The notes: a model not told the origin generated them from the sequence alone. Shown: positions 1 through 6,626, counted from the first letter of the stretch. The stretch is DNA of 9,195 bases from Streptosporangiaceae bacterium (GCA_030040475.1 JASHTQ010000571.1:1-9195), one strand, 5' to 3'. Translations and numbers: made by a program.

Positions 1-202
1 GCGCCTGCTCGAAGTCCGCCGCGAGCGCCCGCAGCAGCGCGCTCTTGTCGGTGAAGTACCGGTAGAACACCCCGGCGGCCTCGCCCGCCTCGGCGGTGAT
101 GTCGGTGACCTTGATCTCGGCGTAAGCCTTGGTCACCAGCAACTTGCGGGCGGCGTTCTTGAGCTCCTCCTCGGTCTGCTGGCCCTTTGTCCGCGCCGCC
201 AC
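1..202 (-). CDS. TetR-family transcriptional regulator, N-terminal part (runs off the left edge)
   Basis: The visible 67 codons encode a TetR-type DNA-binding domain. They read as an N-terminal helix (about residues 10-24), then the helix-turn-helix with the stretch KVTDITAEAG (31-40) and the recognition segment GVFYRYFTDKSAL (44-56), which is the TetR_N hallmark. The ligand-binding C-terminal domain lies outside the window, so the effector is unknown. I chose GTG at 202 because GGGAG sits 5 nt upstream; another in-frame GTG farther upstream lacks a good ribosome binding site. The gene follows the transketolase on the same strand, about 105 nt past its stop. A TetR-style palindrome at 253-276 lies just upstream, which suggests autorepression. 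The family call is firm; the targets are not known. Confidence 0.9.
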   Translation of the reverse strand, partial: MAARTKGQQTEEELKNAARKLLVTKAYAEIKVTDITAEAGEAAGVFYRYFTDKSALLRALAADFEQA

Positions 203-252
203 CGCGACTCCCGTCCGCGCCCGCCCGCTCGGTATCCACGGCACGCCGAGCG

Positions 253-276
253 GAGAATGACAATGTCGTCATTTTC
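253..276. promoter_or_regulatory. Candidate TetR operator (24-bp palindrome)
   Basis: The arms are GAgAATGAC and GTCATTtTC around a 6-bp centre (AATGTC). The inner 6-bp arms AATGAC/GTCATT are perfect, and 8 of 9 positions pair over the full arms. The site is about 50 bp upstream of the TetR start and inside the short gap after the transketolase stop. TetR proteins usually bind such palindromes next to their own gene, so autoregulation is the likely role (inference). A TTGTCA that could serve as a -35 element overlaps the site on the minus strand. Confidence 0.6.
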
Positions 277-307
277 ACTTATCTTCGTCGGGTGCAGGTC
301 CAGTGCG

Positions 308-2209
308 TTATCTCGCCAGCAGGTCCCGGGCCGCGGCGGCGATGTGGTCGGCGTCGATGCCGGCCCAGGCGAGCAGCTCCTCGCCGGTGCCCGAGCCGGG
401 CATGCCGCGGACGGCGAGGTGCGCGACGGACAGGTCCCGCTGCCCGGCGCCGAGCAGCGCGTCGGTGACCGCCGAGCCCAGGCCGCCTTCTGGATGGTGG
501 TCTTCCGCGATCACGATCCGCCCGCCGGTTGCCTGCGCCGCCGCGGTGAGGGTGGCGGTGTCGACCGGCTTGACCGAGTAGCAGTCGATGACGCGGGCAC
601 CGATGCCCTCGGCGGCCAGGACCTCGGCGGCGGCCAGGGCCTCGTGCAGCGTGACGCCCGCGCCGATCAGCGTCACCTGGTCCTGATCGCCGGAGCGCAG
701 CACCTTGGCGCCGCCGATCGGGAAGGCCTCTCCCGCCGGGTAGATGCCGGGGTAGGAGCCGCGCGTGGTCCGCAGGTAGCTGATCCCCGGGGTGGCCGCC
801 ATCGCCTCGACGAGCGCCGCGGCGCTGGTGCCGTCGCTCGGGTACAGCACGGTCGAGCCGTGCACCGTGCGCATCATCGCGAGGTCTTCGAGCGCCATCT
901 GGGAGGGCCCGTCGGCGCCGATCTCCACCCCGGCGTGCGAGCCGGCCAGCCGGATGTTGGTGCCGGAGATCGCGCCCATCCTGATGAAGTCGAACGCGCG
1001 GGTCCAGAAGGCCGCGAACGTCGAGGCGAACGGGATGTAGCCGCGGGCCGCCAGGCCGGTGGCGGCGGCGAGGAGCTGCTGCTCGGCGATGTACATCTCG
1101 AAGTACCTGTCCGGGTACGCCGCCGCGAACTCCTCGGCGAACGTGGAGTTCTTGACCTCCCCGTCGAGCGCGACGACCTTCGGCTCCCTGGCGCCGAGCG
1201 CGACCAGCGCGTCGCCGTAGGCCTTGCGGGTGGCCACCTTGTCGCCGACGGCGTACCGCGGGGGCTCGGTGCCGGCCGCGGGCGCCGGATCCGCCGCCCG
1301 CTGTCCGGTCTGCTGTTCCCCTGTCTCGGGGGGCAGCGGGCCGCGGACCACGATGTCGCGGACGCCGCCGAGTTCGGCGATCGCGCGCTGCGCCATGTCC
1401 GGCGGGAAGGGCCTGCCGTGCCAGCCCTCCTTGTTCTCGACCTCGGAGAAGCCCTTGCCCTTGATCGTCTGCGCGAGGATCACCGTGGGCCGCTCGCCCG
1501 CGGCGTCGGCTTCGGCGGTGGCCAGGGCCTGATCGATCTCGGCCAGGTCGTGTCCGTCGATGACCAGGGCGCGGGCGCCGAACGCCTTGACGCGCCTGCG
1601 GTAGGTCTCCAGGTGCCACTGCAGTTCGGTCGGCCCGCTTTGGCCGAGGCGGTTGACGTCGAAGATGGGGACCAGGTTGGCCAGGTTGTAGTGGGAGGCC
1701 TTGTCGAGCGCCTCCCAGATCGAGCCCTCGGCCGACTCGCTGTCGCCGCACAGCACCCAGACCCGGTAGGGGCGCCGCTCCAGGTACTTGCCGGCCAGCG
1801 CGACGCCGACCCCGTCGGGCAGGCCCTGGCCGAGCGAGCCGGTCGCGACGTCCACCCACGGCAGGATCGGGGTGGGGTGGCCCTCGAGCCGCTGGCCGAA
1901 CCGGCGGTAGCCGTTGATCAGCTCGTCGTCGGAGACGACGCCGGCGGCCTTGAACACCGAGTACAGCAGCGGGGACGCGTGCCCCTTGGAGAAGATCAGG
2001 TGGTCGTTGGCTGCCGAGTGCGGGTCGTCCCAGTCGTAGCGCAGGTGGCGCGCGACGAGCACGGCCAGCAGGTCGGCGGCCGACATGCTGGAGGTCGGGT
2101 GACCCGAGCCCGCGCTCGTCGAGCAGCGGATCGAGTCGACCCGCAGCTGCGCGGCCAGGTCCGCGACCGTGTCAAGGCCGATCTGCGCGGCGGTTTCCGG
2201 TATGGCCAT
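308..2209 (-). CDS. tkt: Transketolase, single-chain, human-like type (633 aa)
   Basis: Thiamine-diphosphate enzyme that transfers two-carbon ketol units in the non-oxidative pentose phosphate pathway; cytosolic. The full family layout is visible. The N-terminal PP domain has SAGSGHPT (32-39), SKGH (74-77), GSLGQG (124-129) and the cofactor/metal motif GDSESAEG (155-162) followed by DVNRLGQS (184-191). A Pro/Ala/Gln-rich linker (about 291-318) leads to the Pyr domain with the catalytic-glutamate motif IAEQQLL (E376) and ADGPSQMALEDLAM (432-445). The C-terminal domain includes AEDHHPEGGLG (568-578). The motifs resemble the shorter vertebrate-type transketolases more than E. coli TktA. The third residue of the usual GDG is Ser. 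The ATG at 2209 has AGGAG 6 nt upstream. It stands alone, with no transaldolase or other pentose-phosphate gene in the window, so it may be a second copy (inference). Confidence 0.95.
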   Translation of the reverse strand: MAIPETAAQIGLDTVADLAAQLRVDSIRCSTSAGSGHPTSSMSAADLLAVLVARHLRYDWDDPHSAANDHLIFSKGHASPLLYSVFKAAGVVSDDELINGYRRFGQRLEGHPTPILPWVDVATGSLGQGLPDGVGVALAGKYLERRPYRVWVLCGDSESAEGSIWEALDKASHYNLANLVPIFDVNRLGQSGPTELQWHLETYRRRVKAFGARALVIDGHDLAEIDQALATAEADAAGERPTVILAQTIKGKGFSEVENKEGWHGRPFPPDMAQRAIAELGGVRDIVVRGPLPPETGEQQTGQRAADPAPAAGTEPPRYAVGDKVATRKAYGDALVALGAREPKVVALDGEVKNSTFAEEFAAAYPDRYFEMYIAEQQLLAAATGLAARGYIPFASTFAAFWTRAFDFIRMGAISGTNIRLAGSHAGVEIGADGPSQMALEDLAMMRTVHGSTVLYPSDGTSAAALVEAMAATPGISYLRTTRGSYPGIYPAGEAFPIGGAKVLRSGDQDQVTLIGAGVTLHEALAAAEVLAAEGIGARVIDCYSVKPVDTATLTAAAQATGGRIVIAEDHHPEGGLGSAVTDALLGAGQRDLSVAHLAVRGMPGSGTGEELLAWAGIDADHIAAAARDLLAR

Positions 2210-2254
2210 GATGGGCTCCTGTCATGTGCGGCGGCTCACCCTGAAGAACGTACC

Positions 2255-2271
2255 GGCCGCCCTTGGCGGCC
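2255..2271 (-). other. Perfect GC hairpin in the transketolase leader
   Basis: GGCCGCC and GGCGGCC form a perfect 7-bp stem around a 3-nt loop, about 46 nt upstream of the transketolase start codon. It would form in the 5' untranslated RNA if transcription starts farther upstream. Its role is unknown; it may be a terminator of upstream readthrough or simply a GC-rich chance fold. Confidence 0.35.
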
Positions 2272-2364
2272 AGCGAGTGACCCCGTCTGGCGGTCGTGCC
2301 CTTGCTCTACCGGATGGACGGACGGTTACACTACGCGGTGCGAGAAACGGGGCGTGTGCCGCGA

Positions 2365-2389
2365 ACCACCGCCCGTTCGGGATAAAAGG
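2365..2389. repeat. Intergenic repeat, copy 1 (ACCAC-N4-CGTTCGGGATAAA-N-GG)
   Basis: A 25-bp stretch that matches 5766-5790 at 21 of 25 positions, in the same orientation and with identical spacing between its two conserved blocks. It lies between the stop of the lipoprotein gene and the start of the transketolase gene. It has no internal hairpin. It may be a shared promoter or regulator site, or a dispersed repeat; which one cannot be told from two copies. Confidence 0.55.
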
Positions 2390-2399
2390 TCTTTTGGAG

Positions 2400-2891
2400 C
2401 TAGTGCCACAGGTCGAAGGTGGCCGTCAGCGGGTAGCAGGTGCGGGTGCCCTGGCAGTTGTACAGCGGCGGCCTGTTGCTTGTGTAGATCCTGGTCATCC
2501 TGGTGAAGTAGCTGACGCCCGGGTGGCCGGGCAGCGGCTCGGGGCGCCACAGCGCGACGAGGGCCGGGTAGGAGATCTCCTTGCCGGCCGCGCAGTACGG
2601 CACGCAGGTGTTCTGGTGCTCGACCGCGGTGGCGAAGGCCTCGCCGCCGCTCCAGCTGACCCAGTGCAGGCCGGACAGGTAGTCGTAGCCGTCGGCGCAG
2701 CTCAGCGTGAAGCTCGACGGGCGGACCTGCTCGTGGTCCAGGCAGTTGAGCACGACGACGTTCGGGCGGGCCGACGGCGCGTGCTGCTGGGTGGCCGCCG
2801 TGTCGACGGCCTTGATCTGCGGCGAGGCGCAGGCGGTGAGAAGGCCCGCGGCGGCTATGGCCACGGCGAGCGGGATCGCCCTCAGTTTCAC
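2400..2891 (-). CDS. Small lipoprotein of unknown function, six conserved-looking cysteines (163 aa)
   Basis: The N-terminus is a lipoprotein signal peptide: basic MKLR, a hydrophobic stretch (5-18) and a lipobox ending L-T-A-C with the lipidated cysteine at 21. The mature protein should therefore be anchored on the outer face of the membrane. The rest is a compact domain with six cysteines (50, 65, 96, 100, 146, 152), enough for three disulfides, and a Trp/Tyr-rich centre (LHWVSWSGGEAFA, then CVPYC and SYPALVALWRPEP). I recognise this as the style of small secreted actinobacterial proteins but know no function. The start is GTG at 2891, with AGGAA 7 nt upstream. The next gene upstream ends about 150 nt away, so it probably has its own promoter. 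Confidence 0.85.
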   Translation of the reverse strand: MKLRAIPLAVAIAAAGLLTACASPQIKAVDTAATQQHAPSARPNVVVLNCLDHEQVRPSSFTLSCADGYDYLSGLHWVSWSGGEAFATAVEHQNTCVPYCAAGKEISYPALVALWRPEPLPGHPGVSYFTRMTRIYTSNRPPLYNCQGTRTCYPLTATFDLWH

Positions 2892-2906
2892 CGGTCCGTT
2901 CCTTTC

Positions 2907-2935
2907 TGCCCTGGATCCTCTGTGCCCTGGATCCT
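2907..2935. repeat. Direct repeat of 13 bp, period 16, in the lipoprotein leader
   Basis: TGCCCTGGATCCT occurs twice, at 2907-2919 and 2923-2935, separated by 3 nt. The pair sits 16-44 nt upstream of the lipoprotein start codon, so it is either in the untranslated leader or in the promoter spacer. Each copy contains the palindrome GGATCC. The function is unknown. Confidence 0.6.
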
Positions 2936-2992
2936 GTCGGACACCTCTGTGACGTCATCGCGGCGCCACGGGTTGCGTCGGGAACAGACCTA

Positions 2993-3006
2993 CCCATTGC
3001 GATGGG
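2993..3006 (-). terminator. Weak hairpin after the DUF664 gene, possible terminator
   Basis: CCCAT and ATGGG form a perfect 5-bp stem around a 4-nt loop, beginning 33 nt after the stop codon of the minus-strand DUF664 gene. On that strand it is followed by the mildly T-rich TAGGTCTGTTCC. The stem is short and there is no real U-tract, so the terminator call is tentative. Confidence 0.3.
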
Positions 3007-3039
3007 GTCGTAGCGCTGCACGGGATGTTCGGCGGGTCC

Positions 3040-3561
3040 TTACGTTCCCGTGGTGCCGTCGATGCGCTCGCGGAGGAAGTCGGCGTGGCCGTTGTGGCGG
3101 GCGTACTCCTCGATCATGTGGGTCAGCACCCAGCGCAGCGAGACGTAGCCGCTGCGCCGGAAGCCCTGCACGTCCAGGCTCGGCGCGGCGGCGACGAGCT
3201 CCCTGGCGTGGTCGCACTCGGCCTGCCAGGCCCCGAAGGCCTCCTTGACGTCGGCCGTGTCCACGTCGCGGAACGCGGCGTCCCAGTCCATGTCCGGGGC
3301 GAAGATCAGCGACATCGGCTCGCCGGCCAGCACCGGCCTGAACCAGTTGCGCTCCACCTCCGCCATGTGCCTGACCAGGCCGAGCAGGGACAGGGTGGAC
3401 GGCGGGACCGCCCGCTCGCGCAGCTGGTCGCCGGTCAGTCCCTCGCACTTGACCGCCAGCGTGGCCCGCTGGAAGTCCAGGAACCCGGTCAGCGTGGCGC
3501 GTTCGTCGGCGAGGAACGGCGCCTCGGTGCGTTCTGTGTGTTCTGAGGCCATGGGGATCAT
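3040..3561 (-). CDS. DinB-like DUF664 protein (173 aa)
   Basis: A member of the DinB/YfiT-like four-helix superfamily in its actinobacterial DUF664 form. Many relatives are putative metal-binding, thiol-dependent enzymes whose substrates are unknown. Visible marks are the N-terminal ERATLTGFLDFQRATL helix, the segment STLSLLGLVRHMAEVERNWF with His65, and the characteristic C-terminal THMIEEYARHNGHADFLRE with His148, His156 and His159, followed by RIDGTTG. The length is typical. The start at 3561 overlaps the upstream kinase stop in an ATGA, which implies translational coupling and is preferred over the ATG at 3552. The two genes therefore form one transcript unit, but no shared substrate can be named. 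Confidence 0.88.
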   Translation of the reverse strand: MIPMASEHTERTEAPFLADERATLTGFLDFQRATLAVKCEGLTGDQLRERAVPPSTLSLLGLVRHMAEVERNWFRPVLAGEPMSLIFAPDMDWDAAFRDVDTADVKEAFGAWQAECDHARELVAAAPSLDVQGFRRSGYVSLRWVLTHMIEEYARHNGHADFLRERIDGTTGT

Positions 3562-4118
3562 TGTCGTCCACGGCCGTTGACGAACGCGACGATTTCGTTC
3601 AGCGCCGGGCGGTAGCCGTCGGTGGTGTCGACCTCCATCTGCGGGGCGTCCAGTTTCGGGCGGCCGAACGCGCGGTGGGTCGCCGCGTGCTCGGCCTCCT
3701 CGCGCGGGTCGGCGTGGGCACGGCGGGTCGGGGTGTCGCGGAGGCGGTTCGCGCTCCGCTCGAACGCGACGGCGGCGTCGACCGCGCAGTGCACGATGCG
3801 GAACTGGGCGATGCCTGTGAGCGGTTCCAGTCTCGGGCGCCAGACCTTGTCCTGGAAGGCTGCCTCCGCCACTGTGGTTGCCCCGGCCTTCAGCAGCAGT
3901 TCCAGGACGGCGAAGAAGACCGGGAGCGTACGTTTGGTCAGCTCGTCGCCCGTGGCCGGGACGAAACCGGGGGTGGCGTGGACCATCCCCTCCTTGATCT
4001 CGTCCCGGCAGATCGCCGGGCAGCCCACCGCGGACGCGAGCCTGTGGGCCAGCGTCGTCTTGCCCGAGCCCGACGGGCCGCTGACCACGATGAGCGTGGG
4101 CTTGCTGCTGCTGTCCAA
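3558..4118 (-). CDS. Small P-loop kinase / AAA_33-type ATPase (186 aa), TTG start
   Basis: The N-terminus is a textbook P-loop: TLIVVSGPSGSGKTTLA with the Walker A GPSGSGKT at about 14-21. It is followed by CRDEIKEGM (38-45), the strand motif TTVAEAAF (81-88), an Arg-rich lid region (121-139) and a C-terminal VDTTDGY strand (163-169). This layout matches small nucleotide or metabolite kinases of the AAA_33/zeta-like group; the phosphate acceptor is unknown. The frame stays open far upstream (to 4397), but protein similarity begins only at the P-loop strand and the upstream part has shadow-like Arg/Pro-rich composition. I place the start at TTG 4118, with GGAGG 4 nt upstream inside the tandem repeats. 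Its stop overlaps the DUF664 start by 4 bp. Confidence 0.8.
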   Translation of the reverse strand: MDSSSKPTLIVVSGPSGSGKTTLAHRLASAVGCPAICRDEIKEGMVHATPGFVPATGDELTKRTLPVFFAVLELLLKAGATTVAEAAFQDKVWRPRLEPLTGIAQFRIVHCAVDAAVAFERSANRLRDTPTRRAHADPREEAEHAATHRAFGRPKLDAPQMEVDTTDGYRPALNEIVAFVNGRGRQ

Positions 4119-4174
4119 TTGCCCTCCAGTGCTTGCCCTCCAGTGCTTGCCCTCCAGTGCTTGCCCTCCGGTGC
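4119..4174 (-). repeat. Four tandem 14-bp repeats carrying Shine-Dalgarno sequences
   Basis: On the minus strand this is GCACYGGAGGGCAA repeated four times without gaps; the first copy reads C and the other three T at the Y position. The last copy directly abuts the TTG start of the kinase and supplies its ribosome binding site. Each copy therefore presents an identical GGAGGG. Because 14 is not a multiple of three, gain or loss of a copy shifts any reading frame that crosses the array. Confidence 0.85.
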
Positions 4175-4266
4175 CATCTTCACCGACCGCCGGGCCATGC
4201 GCTGCCCGGCGCCCAGGTTCTGCCGGTTGCGGCGGGTGAGAGGATCTGAGCCGGAGGTGGCGCCCT
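4175..4266. promoter_or_regulatory. Divergent promoter region, kinase / phosphoesterase
   Basis: This short gap must hold the start signals for the plus-strand phosphoesterase and probably for the minus-strand kinase-DUF664 pair. A ribosome binding site GGAGG at 4253-4257 belongs to the phosphoesterase. I could not pick convincing -35 and -10 hexamers in either direction. Confidence 0.4.
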
Positions 4267-5721
4267 GTGTGGGAGCGGCTGGAGCGGCGGGAGATCAGGC
4301 GGCGGGTGAAGCGGCTGGCGGGCGCGGAGCCGATGGGGCCGCGGGCGCGGCCGGACCTGGCGCCGGGCACCGACATGCTGCCGCAGATCAAGCACATCGT
4401 GGTCGTGATGATGGAGAACCACTCCTACGACAACTATCTCGGCATGCTCGCCGGCCGGGGCGAGGGCCTGCCGCTAGGTCCCGACGGCGTCCCGCTGGCC
4501 GTCAATCGTGGACCGAACGGCGAGGCGTACCCGGCCCACCGCCTGACTTCCACCGTTCAGGTGGGAGGCGACCCGACGCAGACCTGGCACGCCAGCCACC
4601 TGCAGTACAACGACGGGCGGAACGACGGGTTCGCCGCGAGCATCGCCGCCGTCGATCCGGGGGGCGACCCCGGGGTGCCGATGGGCTACTGGACCGAGCG
4701 GGAGCTGCCGTTCTACTACGGGCTGGCCCGGACGTTCCCGCTGGCCGACCGCTGGTTCTGCTCCTGCCTCGGGCCGACGTTCCCCAACCGGAGGTTCCTC
4801 ATCGCCGGGACCGCGCACGGGCTCATCGACGACCTGCCGTGGGACGTGGTCGACTACCCGGAGGCCGGGACGATCTTCGACGCGCTCACCACGAACGGCA
4901 TCTCCTGGATCAACTACCACAACGTGCGCCCGGCCCTGGTGCTGCTGCGGCGGCTGTTCGGCGGCAGGGTGCTGACCGCCGTGCGGCGGCTGGCCCAGGT
5001 CGGCCGGTGGGTGCCGTTGGTTTTCCATCGGGAGCTCGGGAACAAGTCGTTCACCGCCGACGTGTACCCGCTCGGGCTGGCCCGGTGCGTGCTGCACCTG
5101 CGGACGCTGCAACGGTTCTTCGCCGACGCGGACGCGGGCACGCTGCCCGCGGTGAGCATCGTGGACCCGGACTTCGGCGAGTTCTCCGAGGAGAACCCGC
5201 AGGACATCGCGCGCGGCGAGGCGTTCGCGGCCGAGGTCGTCAACCGGGTCATGCACGGTCCCGGCTGGCCGCACACGCTGCTGATCTGGCTGTACGACGA
5301 GCATGGCGGGTACTACGACCACGTGCCGCCGCCCCCGGCGGTGGCGCCGGACGACGTGCCCGCGCACAACTTCCAGCTGGAACTGCCGCGCTGGCTGCGG
5401 GCGGTGCCATTTCTCCGCCGGGCGTTCGCGGACCTGGAGAACATCGACGCGGGCCCGTCGTCGTACACGCGGCTCGGATTCCGGGTCCCTGCGGTGATCG
5501 TCTCGCCGTACGCGCGGCCCGGGTACGTGTGCTCGACGCCGTTCGACCATACCTCGGTGCTCAAGCTCATCGAGGAGAAGTGGAACCTGCCGCCGCTGAC
5601 CCGCCGTGACGCCGCCGCCGCGTCGCCGCTGGACGCGCTGGACCTGGACGGCGAGCCCGCGTTCGCCGCTCCCCCGACGCTGCCGCCGCCGACCTTGCGG
5701 TGGGGTTCCTGGAGCTCGTGA
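4267..5721 (+). CDS. Phosphoesterase family protein, phospholipase C / acid phosphatase AcpA type (484 aa)
   Basis: Hydrolase of the Pfam phosphoesterase family, which includes bacterial non-haemolytic phospholipases C and AcpA. Family marks are IKHIVVVMMENHSYDNYLG (41-59; E50 and N51 align with the metal-binding ENRSFDHYFG motif), the metal motif YDEHGGYYDHVPPP (343-356), GFRVPAVIVSPYARPGYV and FDHTSVLKLIEEKW (426-439). The substrate could be a phospholipid or another phosphomonoester or diester; the family call does not decide it. The N-terminus is Arg-rich (WERLERREIRRRVKRL) with no hydrophobic core and no Tat signal, although many relatives are exported. I chose GTG 4267 because GGAGG lies 9 nt upstream; ATG 4333 is an alternative that also gives no signal peptide. 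Confidence 0.92.
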   Translation: MWERLERREIRRRVKRLAGAEPMGPRARPDLAPGTDMLPQIKHIVVVMMENHSYDNYLGMLAGRGEGLPLGPDGVPLAVNRGPNGEAYPAHRLTSTVQVGGDPTQTWHASHLQYNDGRNDGFAASIAAVDPGGDPGVPMGYWTERELPFYYGLARTFPLADRWFCSCLGPTFPNRRFLIAGTAHGLIDDLPWDVVDYPEAGTIFDALTTNGISWINYHNVRPALVLLRRLFGGRVLTAVRRLAQVGRWVPLVFHRELGNKSFTADVYPLGLARCVLHLRTLQRFFADADAGTLPAVSIVDPDFGEFSEENPQDIARGEAFAAEVVNRVMHGPGWPHTLLIWLYDEHGGYYDHVPPPPAVAPDDVPAHNFQLELPRWLRAVPFLRRAFADLENIDAGPSSYTRLGFRVPAVIVSPYARPGYVCSTPFDHTSVLKLIEEKWNLPPLTRRDAAAASPLDALDLDGEPAFAAPPTLPPPTLRWGSWSS

Positions 5722-5765
5722 GGGTTTGTGCCCGGTTACGGCGGTCGGCCGGCGCTGGAGGGGAT

Positions 5766-5790
5766 ACCACGGTTCGTTCGGGATAAATGG
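5766..5790. repeat. Intergenic repeat, copy 2 (ACCAC-N4-CGTTCGGGATAAA-N-GG)
   Basis: Second copy of the 25-bp element at 2365-2389, with 21 identities. It sits between two converging genes, after the phosphoesterase stop and before the transporter stop. A position with no gene start nearby argues against a simple promoter role in this copy. Confidence 0.55.
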
Positions 5791-5802
5791 GGGCCTAAGC
5801 CT

Positions 5803-5839
5803 GGTACCGGACGGATGCGCGGGGCGGCCGCCCGGTACC
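5803..5839. terminator. GC-rich stem-loop between convergent genes, likely bidirectional terminator
   Basis: The arms GGTACCGGaCGG (5803-5814) and CCGcCCGGTACC (5828-5839) pair at 11 of 12 positions around a 13-nt loop. The hairpin lies 82 nt after the phosphoesterase stop and 13 nt after the transporter stop on the opposite strand. There is no U-tract, but actinomycete terminators often lack one. The convergent position fits a shared terminator. Confidence 0.6.
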
Positions 5840-5851
5840 GGGACGGGGGGG

Positions 5852-6541
5852 TTAGTGGAGGAGGGGCTTGCCTAGGGGGAGGGGGTTGCCGCCGGTGCCC
5901 ACGGAGGCGGCGCCGGCGAAGAGGTAGACGCCCAGGGCGGCGAAGATCAGGACGACGTAGCCCGCGGTCTTGATCAGGCCGCTGGAGGGGACGCCGGCCG
6001 CCGAGGCGCTCGCGTAGGCGATGAGGAGGAGCAGCAGGGCCAGGTCGACGAGGGCGAACAGGGCGGTGAAGGCGGACGGGAGGCGGAGGGTGGCCAGCGT
6101 CAGCATCACGATCGCGACCAGCCAGGAGACCAGGAACAGCTTGACGGTGTCCAGGATCGCGGTCGGGGCGATGGCGAACCAGTTGTGGTCCAGGGCGAGG
6201 ACCAGGACGGCGTAGCTGAGCCAGAAGGTGCCGAAGATGCCGAACACGGCCGCGACCGCGCTCTGGCCGAGGGCGGCGCACCAGATCGTGGCCATCAGCA
6301 GGCCCAGCGCGGTGGCGGCCAGGATGATCGCCAGCGGGGCGCCGAGGACGCCGGCCGGGACCACGCCGACCAGCCCGAGGCCCAGCGCCACCGAGCCCAC
6401 GATGAAGGCGCCAAGGCCGAAGATGGCCGGGTCGCCGGCCATCGGTCCGACCACCGGGGCCGGCTCCGCCGGCGGGGATTGGGTGACGTTCGCGGGCTGA
6501 CTCGACTCCCCGGGGCCGGCGGTCGCATCAAGAGTGCTCAT
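5852..6541 (-). CDS. GPR1/FUN34/YaaH (acetate-uptake type) transporter (229 aa)
   Basis: An integral membrane protein with a disordered Pro/Ser-rich N-tail (1-36) and about six transmembrane helices (roughly 39-60, 68-90, 94-117, 133-152, 157-177, 188-210). The helix-1 entry GDPAIFGLGAF sits where the family signature NPAPLGL normally is, and GQSAVAAVFGIFGTFWLSYAVLVL matches the family's third helix. Family members such as SatP take up acetate or succinate with protons. The C-terminal GGNPLPLGKPLL is a common ending in actinobacterial members. ATG 6541 has AGGAG 7 nt upstream and is preferred to GTG 6544. It lies 106 nt downstream of a MimR-like activator on the same strand, which suggests shared control and a role in short-chain acid traffic during propane/acetone use (inference). 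Confidence 0.88.
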   Translation of the reverse strand: MSTLDATAGPGESSQPANVTQSPPAEPAPVVGPMAGDPAIFGLGAFIVGSVALGLGLVGVVPAGVLGAPLAIILAATALGLLMATIWCAALGQSAVAAVFGIFGTFWLSYAVLVLALDHNWFAIAPTAILDTVKLFLVSWLVAIVMLTLATLRLPSAFTALFALVDLALLLLLIAYASASAAGVPSSGLIKTAGYVVLIFAALGVYLFAGAASVGTGGNPLPLGKPLLH

Positions 6542-6601
6542 CACTTCGCTCCTGTACCTTGAGCGTCCCTTGCGGGCTTACTGCATCCGTACGCCGTGGA
6601 C

Positions 6602-6626
6602 AGGACAGATGTGTTCTCAGTTTGAT
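6602..6626. promoter_or_regulatory. Candidate operator upstream of the transporter
   Basis: Two overlapping signals lie here. One is an imperfect 16-bp palindrome AGgACAgATgTGTtCT (6602-6617, 6 of 8 pairs). The other is TCTCA-N3-TGA (6614-6624), which matches most of the perfect GTCTCA-N3-TGAGAC palindrome found between the regulator and the monooxygenase. Position, 60-80 nt upstream of the transporter start, suits a regulator site. This is inference from two sites only. Confidence 0.3.

Noticed and set aside
257..2506. Long open frame on the plus strand opposite the transketolase
   Set aside because: Arg/Gly/Ala-rich composition without family motifs; it is the GC-driven shadow of the transketolase, whose motifs are complete on the minus strand.
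2950..2957. TGACGTCA palindrome upstream of the lipoprotein gene
   Set aside because: Only 8 bp, no extended symmetry and no matching copy noticed elsewhere; not enough to call an operator.
4119..4397. N-terminal extension of the kinase to the farthest upstream start
   Set aside because: The extra 93 residues overlap the phosphoesterase gene, translate the repeat array and look like shadow sequence; kinase similarity begins at the P-loop strand.
3561..5609. Long open plus-strand frame crossing the kinase and phosphoesterase region
   Set aside because: It overlaps two well-supported genes in other frames and has low-complexity Arg/Ala/Gly composition.
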